The notes below the pieces were generated by a model. That model did not search any database and was not told where the DNA came from. It saw nothing but the letters and a program-made list of their open reading frames with translations. From Stenotrophomonas maltophilia (GTDB lineage: Bacteria; Pseudomonadota; Gammaproteobacteria; Xanthomonadales; Xanthomonadaceae), in NCBI GenBank assembly GCA_002435595.1, contig DJBL01000001.1, forward strand, positions 1 through 28,204: 28,204 nucleotides of DNA. The letters run 5' to 3'. Both the position numbers and the translations under genes were made by a program. How positions within the stretch are numbered: the stretch's first letter is position 1; every line of letters starts with the position of its first letter. This document shows positions 15,991-23,412 of the stretch, piece by piece.

Positions 15991-16269
15991 ATGTCGCTCT
16001 CACAGAAGACCAGTGAAATCGTGCAGAAGGCGCTCGACGACAAGGGGTTCGCCGACCAGCTGCGTACCCAGGGCCTGCAGGCCATCCATGCCGGGGCGGG
16101 CAGCACCGAATGGAAAACCTACTTCGCCCAGTTCGCCTCTTCGCCGGAGGAACTGCAGGCGCTGTCCGGCGGCGGTGCATCGGTGGCGGCCTGTACCTGC
16201 CACAGCCGCACCGTGATCACCACCAGCACACCGCTTTGCACCACCACCACCACCACGACCAGCAGTTGA
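15991..16269 (+). CDS. Putative RiPP precursor peptide 2, paralogue of precursor 1
   Basis: The 92-aa peptide aligns along its length with precursor 1: the leader has IVQKALDDKGFADQLRTQGL and EWKTYF, then GGGASVAA and a core beginning CTCHSRTVITTSTPLCT followed by a run of Thr and SS. All three core Cys, the Pro, the TV pair and the Thr-rich tail are in the same positions, whereas the leaders differ more. An ideal AGGAGGAA ribosome binding site at 15977-15984 fixes the ATG at 15991. The leader's helix with a hydrophobic Phe/Leu spacing loosely recalls Nif11/NHLP-type leaders, which is only an impression. Thr codons 16240-16254 are five identical ACC triplets. A hairpin separates it from the modifying-enzyme gene. 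Confidence 0.77.
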   Translation: MSLSQKTSEIVQKALDDKGFADQLRTQGLQAIHAGAGSTEWKTYFAQFASSPEELQALSGGGASVAACTCHSRTVITTSTPLCTTTTTTTSS

Positions 16270-16298
16270 TCAGCACTGTCGCGCTGGCGACGGAACGG

Positions 16299-16329
16299 GT
16301 GCGCCGGTAGCCGGCAGGGGCCGGCGCAC
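16299..16329 (+). terminator. Stem-loop between precursor 2 and the kinase/lyase gene (possible attenuator)
   Basis: GTGCGCCGG (16299-16307) pairs perfectly with CCGGCGCAC (16321-16329) around a 13-nt loop that contains a second CCGG. It sits 29 bp after the precursor 2 stop and 32 bp ahead of the enzyme start. Without a T-run it would act as a partial terminator or mRNA-stabilising hairpin, giving more precursor than enzyme. Confidence 0.5.
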
Positions 16330-16361
16330 TCCCCTGGACTCGTTTTCCATGGAGGCATGCC

Positions 16362-17921
16362 GTGCAGGATCTCGATACCGTAGCCCCGCAGGCGCCCGCT
16401 GCAGGCCGCCACGAACAGGATTGGCGTGCGCTGGTGGACCAGTACCTGCCGGTGGTGCCGGGCAGGAGTGGCTGGCGCTACTGCCCGCCGCAGGTGGCTC
16501 ACCCCGCGCAGGGCTGGAAGCTGCATATCTCGGCCACACTGCCCAATGCAATCGATGTGTTCCGACGCTGCGCGCCGCTGCTGGCCGCACGCGGCGTTGC
16601 ATTCAAATCGGTCAAGACACTGAACATCCTGGGGCGGCTCAACAGCGCCATCCCGTTCGGCTTCAGCCAGATCGGCAAGTTCATTACCGTGTATCCGCGC
16701 GATGCCGCGCAGGCGGTCGAACTGGCCGAGTTGCTCGACCAGGCCACGCAGGGACTGGGCGCGCCTGCCGTACCGTTCGATCGTCAGTTGCGGCCGGGCA
16801 GTGCGGTGTTCTTCCGCTACGGCGCGTTCGGCCACGAGGAAGTGGAAACCGACAATGGCACCCGGGTCAGCGCCGTGCGCATGCCCAGCGGCGAACTGGT
16901 CCCGGACCTGCGCGAGCCCGGCAAGGCGGTGCCCGACTGGATCGAGTGCCCGTTCCACACACCCGTCGAGACGGCATCGCTACCCACGCCGCTGCAGACC
17001 CGCTTCCTCTGCTATGAAGCATTCATGCAGCGCGGCAAGGGCGGCGTATACCGGGCGGTGGACATCCACTGCTCGCCGGCGCGGCTGTGCGTGGTGAAGG
17101 AAGGTCGCCGCCATGGCGAAACCAACTGGCATGGCCTGGACGGCCGAAGCTTCGTCGAGCGCGAAGAGGCGTTCCTGCGTGCGATGGACGGGCTGCCGTT
17201 CGCCCCGCCCGCGGTGATCGACGCGTTCTGTATCGGCGAGCACCGCTATCTGGTGATGGAGCACATCGACGGTGAGCCATTGCTGCAGGCCTGCGCCGAT
17301 CCGCAGAAGAAGATCCCGCTGGCCGACGCACTGGCCTATGCCGCCGGGGTGGCGCGGCTGGTGGCAGAACTGCATGCGGCAGGGTGGGTGTGGCGTGACC
17401 TGAAGCCGGCCAACCTGCTGGTGGATCGCAGTGGCCGCCTGCGCCCGGTCGATTTCGAAGGCGCGTTGCGTGCCGATGAAACCAGTGACACCCCATGGGG
17501 TACCCCCAGCTACATGCCGCCGGAGGCCAAGCGTGGCGCGTTCGCAGGCACCCACCAGCGCGAAGATCTTTACGGACTGGGCGCAACCATCCACCAACTG
17601 TTGACCTCCTGGCTGATGCATCGCGATGAGGCCGATCCTGCCGCCCAGGCAAGCGTGGCGCAGCGACCCACGCTGGGTCGCCTGCGCAAGGGCGTGCCCG
17701 CGCACGTGCGCACACTGGTCGCGCAGTTGATGGATGCAGACCCCGCGCGGCGCCCGATGGCGGCAGTCGTGGCGGCGGACCTGGCGCGCTATGCGGTGCC
17801 GGCGCTGCCCGTGCCGGTGCCGGCTGCGCGCGATTCGGCGATGGTGCGGCGCGTGCGCGAAAAGATGTGGAAGGATGTGCAGGAGATGCTGCTGGACGAG
17901 CCGGTGTTGATGGAGGCGTGA
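16362..17921 (+). CDS. LanKC-like lyase-kinase without cyclase domain (putative RiPP dehydratase)
   Basis: The 519-aa protein matches the first two domains of class III/IV lanthipeptide synthetases. Residues about 20-205 resemble the LanKC N-terminal phospho-Ser/Thr lyase region: GWKLHISA (51-58), FKSVK (81-85), GKFITVYP (105-112), FRYGAF (151-156). Residues about 215-480 form a Ser/Thr kinase: Lys246 in VVKEG, a likely helix C Glu near 267, WRDLKPAN (344-351, Trp in place of the HRD His), DFE (364-366), PPEAKR (386-391). The chain ends 40 residues later, so the roughly 350-residue LanC-like cyclase is absent; no frameshifted remnant is seen downstream. Predicted role: phosphorylate core Thr/Ser, then eliminate phosphate to dehydro-residues. 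GTG start with GGAGG at 16351-16355. Confidence 0.82.
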   Translation: MQDLDTVAPQAPAAGRHEQDWRALVDQYLPVVPGRSGWRYCPPQVAHPAQGWKLHISATLPNAIDVFRRCAPLLAARGVAFKSVKTLNILGRLNSAIPFGFSQIGKFITVYPRDAAQAVELAELLDQATQGLGAPAVPFDRQLRPGSAVFFRYGAFGHEEVETDNGTRVSAVRMPSGELVPDLREPGKAVPDWIECPFHTPVETASLPTPLQTRFLCYEAFMQRGKGGVYRAVDIHCSPARLCVVKEGRRHGETNWHGLDGRSFVEREEAFLRAMDGLPFAPPAVIDAFCIGEHRYLVMEHIDGEPLLQACADPQKKIPLADALAYAAGVARLVAELHAAGWVWRDLKPANLLVDRSGRLRPVDFEGALRADETSDTPWGTPSYMPPEAKRGAFAGTHQREDLYGLGATIHQLLTSWLMHRDEADPAAQASVAQRPTLGRLRKGVPAHVRTLVAQLMDADPARRPMAAVVAADLARYAVPALPVPVPAARDSAMVRRVREKMWKDVQEMLLDEPVLMEA

Positions 17922-17966
17922 GCGGCGTGGTTGCCTGCCAGACCGGCGGGTGGCACGGGAAGCGAA

Positions 17967-17992
17967 CGAAGGACGGCTACGGCCGTCCTTCG
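17967..17992 (+). terminator. 11-bp hairpin after the RiPP operon
   Basis: CGAAGGACGGC (17967-17977) and GCCGTCCTTCG (17982-17992) form a perfect stem with a TACG loop, 45 bp after the enzyme stop. The tail lacks a long T-run, but the stem strength and the change of gene cluster after it make a terminator likely. Confidence 0.62.
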
Positions 17993-18109
17993 CATTCCGG
18001 TCGCCGTAGCCGGGAGCGCTGAGTCACGGTGGCGTAGGAATTTGTGGAATGTGCGCGTATTGCACGCGCTGTCGCATAACGACACCGACGTCCCGATTTT
18101 TAGGACTGG

Positions 18110-18140
18110 TTGAATGGGTAAATCACGCTTCGCTGACTAA
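18110..18140 (+). promoter_or_regulatory. Possible promoter region of the fimbrial operon
   Basis: The 17993-18223 spacer is less GC-rich than its flanks. TTGAAT at 18110-18115 with GACTAA at 18135-18140 (19-bp spacer) is the best, weak, sigma70 candidate, leaving a leader of about 75 nt that ends in an A/G-rich ribosome binding tract (AAGAAAAAAGAGAGAGA). Nothing else is recognisable in the spacer. Confidence 0.28.
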
Positions 18141-18223
18141 CCTGACTGGGCTGCCACACCCCACGCGGTGTTGCGGTGCTTTCCGCCGAAAGCTTCCTTT
18201 CGAAGAAAAAAGAGAGAGACCCC

Positions 18224-18730
18224 ATGTCAACCATCTTCAAGAAGGCCGCGCTCGCTGCAGCGCTGGTCACCGTTTCGCTGTCCGCGAACGCCGCCGAATC
18301 CCACATCAAGGTCTACACCAATGTCGACCTGTCGCTGGCGCTGCTGAAGGCCGATGGCAGCCCGCTGCCGGACCTGATGGAGATGACCCATATCCCGGGT
18401 GATGGCCTGCGCGGCATCACCGAGCGCGTGCGTGTCTTCACCAACGACGAGAGCAAGGACATCGAAGTCAACGTGATGCACGACCCCGTGTTGGTGCTGC
18501 AGAGTGGTACCGGCCCGTCCGTGCCGCTGACGGTCAGTCTCAACAAGACGCCGCTGACCGTGGCGCCGAAGGACTTCCTGGCCTCGGAGATCTTCGACGG
18601 CGCATTGCCCGGCGCCTCGTTCATCATGGACCTGGATATCAACCAGACCAGCAAGGCCCCGCTGACCGTCGCCGGTGCCTATGAAGGCATCGTCAGCATC
18701 GCCATGAAGCAGAAGACCGCTTCGCCGTAA
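18224..18730 (+). CDS. CS1/CFA-I-type (alpha) fimbrial major subunit
   Basis: The 168-aa pre-protein has a Sec signal (AALAAALVTVSLSANA, cleavage near residue 23) and a mature part that begins AESHIKVYTNVDLSLALLKA and contains DGSPLPD, ERVRVFTNDESKDI, VPLTVSLN and, at the end, GAYEGIVSIAM. This is the order seen in CfaB/CooA-like pilins of enterotoxigenic E. coli, where the N-terminal strand is donated to the next subunit. Pro/Leu-rich beta-sandwich with no Cys, as in that family. The ATG at 18224 follows a purine-rich Shine-Dalgarno region. It is first in a four-gene operon, and a strong hairpin directly after it probably sets the excess of pilin over usher. Confidence 0.9.
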   Translation: MSTIFKKAALAAALVTVSLSANAAESHIKVYTNVDLSLALLKADGSPLPDLMEMTHIPGDGLRGITERVRVFTNDESKDIEVNVMHDPVLVLQSGTGPSVPLTVSLNKTPLTVAPKDFLASEIFDGALPGASFIMDLDINQTSKAPLTVAGAYEGIVSIAMKQKTASP

Positions 18731-18738
18731 TACCCCGT

Positions 18739-18760
18739 GCCGGCCCGGTCACGGGCCGGC
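18739..18760 (+). terminator. 9-bp stem-loop between pilin and usher genes (attenuator-like)
   Basis: GCCGGCCCG (18739-18747) pairs perfectly with CGGGCCGGC (18752-18760) across a GTCA loop, in the 49 bp between the pilin stop and the usher start. Hairpins at this place in fimbrial operons lower downstream expression or stabilise the pilin message; that function is inferred here. Confidence 0.55.
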
Positions 18761-18779
18761 CGCTTCAGGCACTACTCCC

Positions 18780-21503
18780 ATGAACGTTCCTGCACCCGCC
18801 GTCACCCGGCTGGCGGTCGCGCTTGCCTTGTCGTTGGCCACGCCGCTGGTCGCGGCACGCGGCGTTCCCCCCGGCTTTGAGGATCTGGTTGAAGGCCAGA
18901 TCGAACAACTCGACGTGCGCCTGTTCGGCCGTTCGGCCGGGCTGTCGCCGGTGCGCGTCACCCTGGAACACGTGCAGTTGGACGATCCAGCGCGCGTGCT
19001 GCAGGCGCTGGACCTTTCCGCCGAGGCGCAGGCCGCGTTGCTGCCCGCGCTGTCGCAGCCATTGCCACGCAACAGCCATCTTGCCTGCCGCTATGGCGGT
19101 GGCAGTGCCGGCTGCGGCTATCTCGATCCCCCCGAGGACCCTCATTCCGTGCGTGCCCTGTACGACGAAGGCGAAGGCGCGGTGCGCCTGTTCGTCGCCC
19201 GCCAGTGGATCGCGGCCGAGCCGGCTGCCGACCGCTTCCATCAGGTCAGCAGCAATGCCGAGAACGCATTCCTGCACCAGCAGACCCTCAATTTCAGCGG
19301 TGGCCGCGGCTACCAGGCGCTGACCGCCCAAGGCGCAGGCGCGCTGGGCGTGTTGCAGCGCGGCCACATCGCCGTGGACTGGAACTTCAACAGCCAGCAG
19401 TACCGTGGTGGCCGCCGCCGCGATGATTTCCAGTTCGACAACGCCTACTACCGCCATGACCTGGGCCAGCAGCATTACCTGCAGGCCGGGCGCATGGACC
19501 GCCGCAACCTGTCCAGCCCGCAGGGCGGCACCTTCAGTTTCAGCATGCTGCCGATGGACCGCTTTGCCGGCCTGCGCGTAGGCACCACCCAGGCCTACGT
19601 GGATGCCGATGCCGCGGTACAGGCGCTGCCCCTCACCGTGCTGCTGGCGCGCGATGCACGGGTGGACGCCTTCGATGGCGAGCGCCTGCTGCAGACCTTC
19701 TACCTGCAGGCCGGCATCAACCAGCTCGATACCCGCCGGTTCCCGTTCGGCAACTACACCGTCACGCTGCGCATCTATGAAGACGGTTCGCTTGTGCGCA
19801 GCGAGGACGCGCCGTTCGACAAGGGCGGCGACTGGGCCAACAGCAGCGTGCAGTGGTTCCTGCAGGGCGGCCGTCGCAACGAGCGCCGCAGCGATCGCTT
19901 CGACGGCGAAATGGCCGCCATGGCCGGCCTGCGCCTGCCACTGGGCCGCGCCACGGCGGTCACCGCCGGCGTCGCCGACCTCGGTGGCTTCAGCTATGGC
20001 GAACTGCGTGTGGACCTCCGCCACGCGTTCGCCACCCAGGATATCCGCGCCACCTTCAGTGGCCTGCAGGGCAGCGATGGCAGCAGCGGTCAGCAGCATC
20101 AGCTGTCCTACCGCCGCCGCGCATCCTGGAACCTGTATCAGCAGCGCGTACGCGGCAAGGCGTGCGTGTTCGAGGACGATGCGCGCGACCGCCTGGGCTG
20201 CGCCGATTCGCTCAGTGCGTCGATGGCGATGCCGGTTGCCGGGGGCAGTGCCTACGTGGCTTATACCCGCCGGCAGACCTGGAGCCGCGGCACGCTGCTG
20301 CCGGGTGACATCGACGATCCGATGGCCGGGCTGGACCCGCTGCTGCCGCCCTGGCAGCAGCGCTACACGCGTGAACCGCAGCTCAGCCGCACCTGGCAGG
20401 CCAGCTACAGCCGCGTGCAGCGCTGGCAGGCGTTCAGTGTGTCCACCCGTATTGGCCTTTGGCAGCAGGACACGCGCAGCAGCCTGCGCGACGGCCGCGA
20501 CCGCGGCGTCTACCTCAACCTGAGTCTGACCCGCCTGCAGCGCGGCGACCGCGGCAGCGCGCAACGCCGCTATGGGGTTGATGTCCGCCAGCCGCAGCAC
20601 GAACGGCCGGACATCAACTACAGCGCTGGCCAGACCGTGCGCCAGGAAGCGGACACGCAGTACCGCGAGGCGTCGCTGGACCTGCGTGGCAACAACAACG
20701 ACCGCTACAGCGCAGCGCTCAGCGCACAGGTGCAGAACAGCGTCGGCCATACCGGCATGACCCTGGCCCACTACCAGCAGCGCGACGGCAGCGAAATGGC
20801 CTACAGCGCCACGCACAGCTCCGGGCTGGCATTGGGACGCCGTGGCTTCTACTGGGGGGGCGGCGTAGGCGCCGACGCCGGCCTGGCGGTGCAGGTGGAC
20901 GATACTGACGACCTGGAACTGACCGGCGTGGCCGCCGAGCTGCAGGTGGGCGGGTTGCGCCGGCAGCGCCTGGCGCTGGGCGAGCGCCGCCTGCTGCCGC
21001 TGCCGGCCTACCAGACCCACCGTGCCGAAGTGCAGGATGCCAGCGCGCTGACCAGCGACGCCGCCATCCGGGTGACTGGCGTGGGCGGTGCACGGCCGCT
21101 GTTCCTGTCGCCCGGACGGCTGGTGCAGATGCCGGTGCCGATCGAGGTGACCTACACCTTCATCGGCAACGCCCGCGACATCGCCGGCGCCCCGCTGCGC
21201 GGTGCGCGCATCCTCAACGCACCGGTGCCCGGTACCGGCGCCAACGGCGGCTTCGTTGCCGACTTCCCGCGCCGCGAACGCACCCTGTACCTGCTGCAGG
21301 ACGACCGCCTGCTGCACTGCCCGCTGCAGGTGCGCGAGCGCCGCAACGTGGTGATGCTGGTGGGGCAGGTCGAGTGCACGCCATTGAACGTGGCCCAGTT
21401 GCCGGCCGACATCCGCCAGCAGGCCCGGGTCACCCGCCTGCTGCAGGAACAGGCGCTGATCGCCGCTGTACCGCAGACCGCAGCCGCTGGAGGTACGCCA
21501 TGA
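18780..21503 (+). CDS. CfaC/CooC-type outer-membrane fimbrial usher
   Basis: The 907-aa protein has a signal peptide (LAVALALSLATPLVAA) and, after an N-terminal domain (GFEDLVEGQIEQLDVRLFG), a long Gly/Asp/aromatic-rich beta-barrel region with alternating polar and hydrophobic residues and many Arg-containing turns. A short ordered segment, LDTRRFPFGNYTVTLRIYED, resembles the plug/middle domain of CS1-type ushers, and the C-terminal part, including NARDIAGAPLRGARI, resembles a CooC-like C-terminal domain. It should secrete and assemble pilin subunits at the outer membrane. It is longer than typical ushers only modestly and appears intact. The stop overlaps the adhesin start by 4 bp (ATGA at 21500-21503). 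The even longer antisense frame over this gene is a composition shadow. Confidence 0.88.
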   Translation: MNVPAPAVTRLAVALALSLATPLVAARGVPPGFEDLVEGQIEQLDVRLFGRSAGLSPVRVTLEHVQLDDPARVLQALDLSAEAQAALLPALSQPLPRNSHLACRYGGGSAGCGYLDPPEDPHSVRALYDEGEGAVRLFVARQWIAAEPAADRFHQVSSNAENAFLHQQTLNFSGGRGYQALTAQGAGALGVLQRGHIAVDWNFNSQQYRGGRRRDDFQFDNAYYRHDLGQQHYLQAGRMDRRNLSSPQGGTFSFSMLPMDRFAGLRVGTTQAYVDADAAVQALPLTVLLARDARVDAFDGERLLQTFYLQAGINQLDTRRFPFGNYTVTLRIYEDGSLVRSEDAPFDKGGDWANSSVQWFLQGGRRNERRSDRFDGEMAAMAGLRLPLGRATAVTAGVADLGGFSYGELRVDLRHAFATQDIRATFSGLQGSDGSSGQQHQLSYRRRASWNLYQQRVRGKACVFEDDARDRLGCADSLSASMAMPVAGGSAYVAYTRRQTWSRGTLLPGDIDDPMAGLDPLLPPWQQRYTREPQLSRTWQASYSRVQRWQAFSVSTRIGLWQQDTRSSLRDGRDRGVYLNLSLTRLQRGDRGSAQRRYGVDVRQPQHERPDINYSAGQTVRQEADTQYREASLDLRGNNNDRYSAALSAQVQNSVGHTGMTLAHYQQRDGSEMAYSATHSSGLALGRRGFYWGGGVGADAGLAVQVDDTDDLELTGVAAELQVGGLRRQRLALGERRLLPLPAYQTHRAEVQDASALTSDAAIRVTGVGGARPLFLSPGRLVQMPVPIEVTYTFIGNARDIAGAPLRGARILNAPVPGTGANGGFVADFPRRERTLYLLQDDRLLHCPLQVRERRNVVMLVGQVECTPLNVAQLPADIRQQARVTRLLQEQALIAAVPQTAAAGGTP

Positions 21504-22639
21504 ACCGGCGTGGTATGTGGGCGGTGATGCTGGTGGTGGCGTTGCTGCTGGTGATGCCGAACGCGTGGGGACAGCGACCGCCACAGACAGAACCACCTCG
21601 CGGAGTAGTGACGTCAGACACCCTGTTGTCGTGGGACAGGTCAGCTATGCCCGGTGACATTGAGTTGATGGCGCCAAGGACGGTGCTTGCCTACGACAGA
21701 CTGGACTATGGAAAGCTCTACGGAAGGCTGTTTGTCACTTGCTCTCCGACGAACTATCCGGCTTTGGGTCGCTGCCCAACGGAAGACACCGGTGAGAATA
21801 CTTCGACCATATCCAGAGTTGGACTTGTACTTACCGAACGTCGCACGGGCACGGTGTCAGAGGTCGTCGTGCACGGGCAGCTGCTAAGAGCTGACGGAAA
21901 TTTCGCCTGTTCAAGCGACGCGTGGAAGCAGTACCCACGGACGCTGCACACCTCGTACGCAATCTTTTGCGCGGCGAATCCGCCCGCGGGCACCAGCATG
22001 CACTTGTGGCTGCCGAGTTCCGAGCTCGAGCGCCTTGTGGCGGGGAAGTGGACTGGCTCGCTTGAGCTCAATCTTCGATCGCCGGTGGAAGATTCACTGG
22101 GGGTCTACCGCTTCAACTTCGACTTCACCATCACCGATCGAAACGCCGTCTCGATCTACTTCCCCGCATTTCACAACGTTACTCCGCTGGTACAACTCAA
22201 CGCTGCCTACGACCCCATCGGGCAAACCATAGGGGGCCGCACGGTCCTGGAGATGTGCCTGTACGACGGTCTCGGTTCGCTGGCGCAGTATCTCGGCGTA
22301 ACCGTCCGCGATCGTGGCGGGCATCCTCCGGGCCCCAGCGGCTACTCGCTCTGGCACACCGACGGTGGCACAGACGACACGCGGCGCCTGGACTACACCG
22401 TCAGCCTCGCCCATAGCGGCGCGACGGTACGGATGCCCAACGGCGTGGAACAGCAACTGCACGGCATCGACAGCGCCCAGCTGCGCCTGGTGATCCTACC
22501 GGGCATGAGCCAGCCGGTGTTCTGCGTGCCCACGCCGATCACGTTCGACATTCCCCGCGTTCCCATTTCCACCCAGCAGGCCGGTACCTACTTCGGCGAG
22601 CTGCACGTGGAACTGCGTGTCCCCACCACCACCCCCTGA
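21500..22639 (+). CDS. CfaE-like minor tip adhesin
   Basis: The 379-aa protein has a signal peptide (MWAVMLVVALLLVMPNAWG) and parallels CfaE of CFA/I fimbriae: LYGRLFVTCSP near the front, KWTGSLELNLRSP and YRFNFDFTITDRNAVSIYFP in the binding domain, then RTVLEMCLYDGLGS opening the pilin-like half and a late PVFCVPTPITFD segment. Two-domain architecture (N-terminal receptor binding about residues 20-225, C-terminal pilin domain about 240-379) is implied. Translation is coupled to the usher by an ATGA overlap. Codon use changes within the gene: 21.58-22.3 kb is clearly lower in GC than the usher and chaperone, suggesting that the binding domain was exchanged. The receptor is unknown. Confidence 0.87.
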   Translation: MNRRGMWAVMLVVALLLVMPNAWGQRPPQTEPPRGVVTSDTLLSWDRSAMPGDIELMAPRTVLAYDRLDYGKLYGRLFVTCSPTNYPALGRCPTEDTGENTSTISRVGLVLTERRTGTVSEVVVHGQLLRADGNFACSSDAWKQYPRTLHTSYAIFCAANPPAGTSMHLWLPSSELERLVAGKWTGSLELNLRSPVEDSLGVYRFNFDFTITDRNAVSIYFPAFHNVTPLVQLNAAYDPIGQTIGGRTVLEMCLYDGLGSLAQYLGVTVRDRGGHPPGPSGYSLWHTDGGTDDTRRLDYTVSLAHSGATVRMPNGVEQQLHGIDSAQLRLVILPGMSQPVFCVPTPITFDIPRVPISTQQAGTYFGELHVELRVPTTTP

Positions 22640-22655
22640 CCCGCCAGGAATTCGC

Positions 22656-23351
22656 ATGAAACGAGTCACCGCCTGCCTGATTCCCCTGACGCTGCTACTG
22701 GCGCTGCCTGCGCAGGCCAACCTCACCGTGCACCCGATGCGGGCGTCGGTGGATGGCAAGCGCAGCACCCAGATCCGCATCTACTCGCAATCCACCCAGC
22801 CGCAGTACATCCAGGCCTCATTGCGACGGATCGTGGATCCTGCCAGCGACCAGGAGCACGAGGTAGAGATCGAGCCGAGCGAGGCGGCCATCGCCATTAC
22901 GCCCGGGAAGTTTGCACTGGCGGGCGGCGGCAATCGCCTGATCCGGCTGATTCCGCTGCAACCGGTGGAAGCAGAAACGGCCTATCGCGTGTATTTCGAA
23001 GGCGTGCGTGGGCCGGACGAAACCAGTGCAGCGGGCGACACGGGCGCGCAGGCCAGTATCGGCGTGAACCTGGTATGGGGTGCCTTGGTCAACGTGTTGC
23101 CGGCCGAGGGCACCGTGCGGCCGCGGGTGCAGGGCGATGCGCTGCACAACGACGGCACGCTGCGCCTGGGCATCACCAGCATCGCCGATTGCGAGGGCAG
23201 TCGCTGCACCGCGCACGACGTATCGCAGAGCCTGTACCCCGGCGCCTCGCTATCGCTGCCGTTCGTCGTTGCACCTGGGCACACCGTGCAGCTGCGCTAT
23301 CGGCTCACCCGTGACGGCTATCGCGAGCACGTCACCACCCTCACCCCCTGA
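22656..23351 (+). CDS. CfaA-like periplasmic fimbrial chaperone
   Basis: The 231-aa protein has a signal peptide (ACLIPLTLLLALPAQA) and then the chaperone G1 region NLTVHPMRASVDGKRSTQIR, with a middle SEAAIAITPGKFALAGGGNRLIRLIPL, the donor-strand and interface region of alternate chaperone-usher systems, and TAYRVYFEGV. The C-terminal domain contains one Cys pair (DCEGSRC). It binds pilin subunits in the periplasm and hands them to the usher. The ATG at 22656 was preferred because upstream in-frame sequence is only a proline-rich tail antisense or overlapping the adhesin end. Gene order here is pilin-usher-adhesin-chaperone; in CFA/I the chaperone comes first. Confidence 0.9.
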   Translation: MKRVTACLIPLTLLLALPAQANLTVHPMRASVDGKRSTQIRIYSQSTQPQYIQASLRRIVDPASDQEHEVEIEPSEAAIAITPGKFALAGGGNRLIRLIPLQPVEAETAYRVYFEGVRGPDETSAAGDTGAQASIGVNLVWGALVNVLPAEGTVRPRVQGDALHNDGTLRLGITSIADCEGSRCTAHDVSQSLYPGASLSLPFVVAPGHTVQLRYRLTRDGYREHVTTLTP

Positions 23352-23412
23352 ACAACCCGTCCCTGCTACGCGCAATGGCCGGGCCGACCCAATCGTTATC
23401 AAGGAGAATACG

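Noticed and set aside
17922..18223. Remnant of a LanC-like cyclase after the kinase/lyase
   Set aside because: The stretch has stop codons, a hairpin terminator and no Gly-rich LanC-like motif in any frame, so there is no visible decayed cyclase.
18765..21596. 943-aa minus-strand open frame covering the usher gene
   Set aside because: It is longer than the usher frame but is low-complexity Ala/Gln/Val-rich, has no recognisable motif, and lies antisense to a gene with signal peptide, family motifs and coupled neighbours. Long antisense frames are expected in GC-rich coding DNA.
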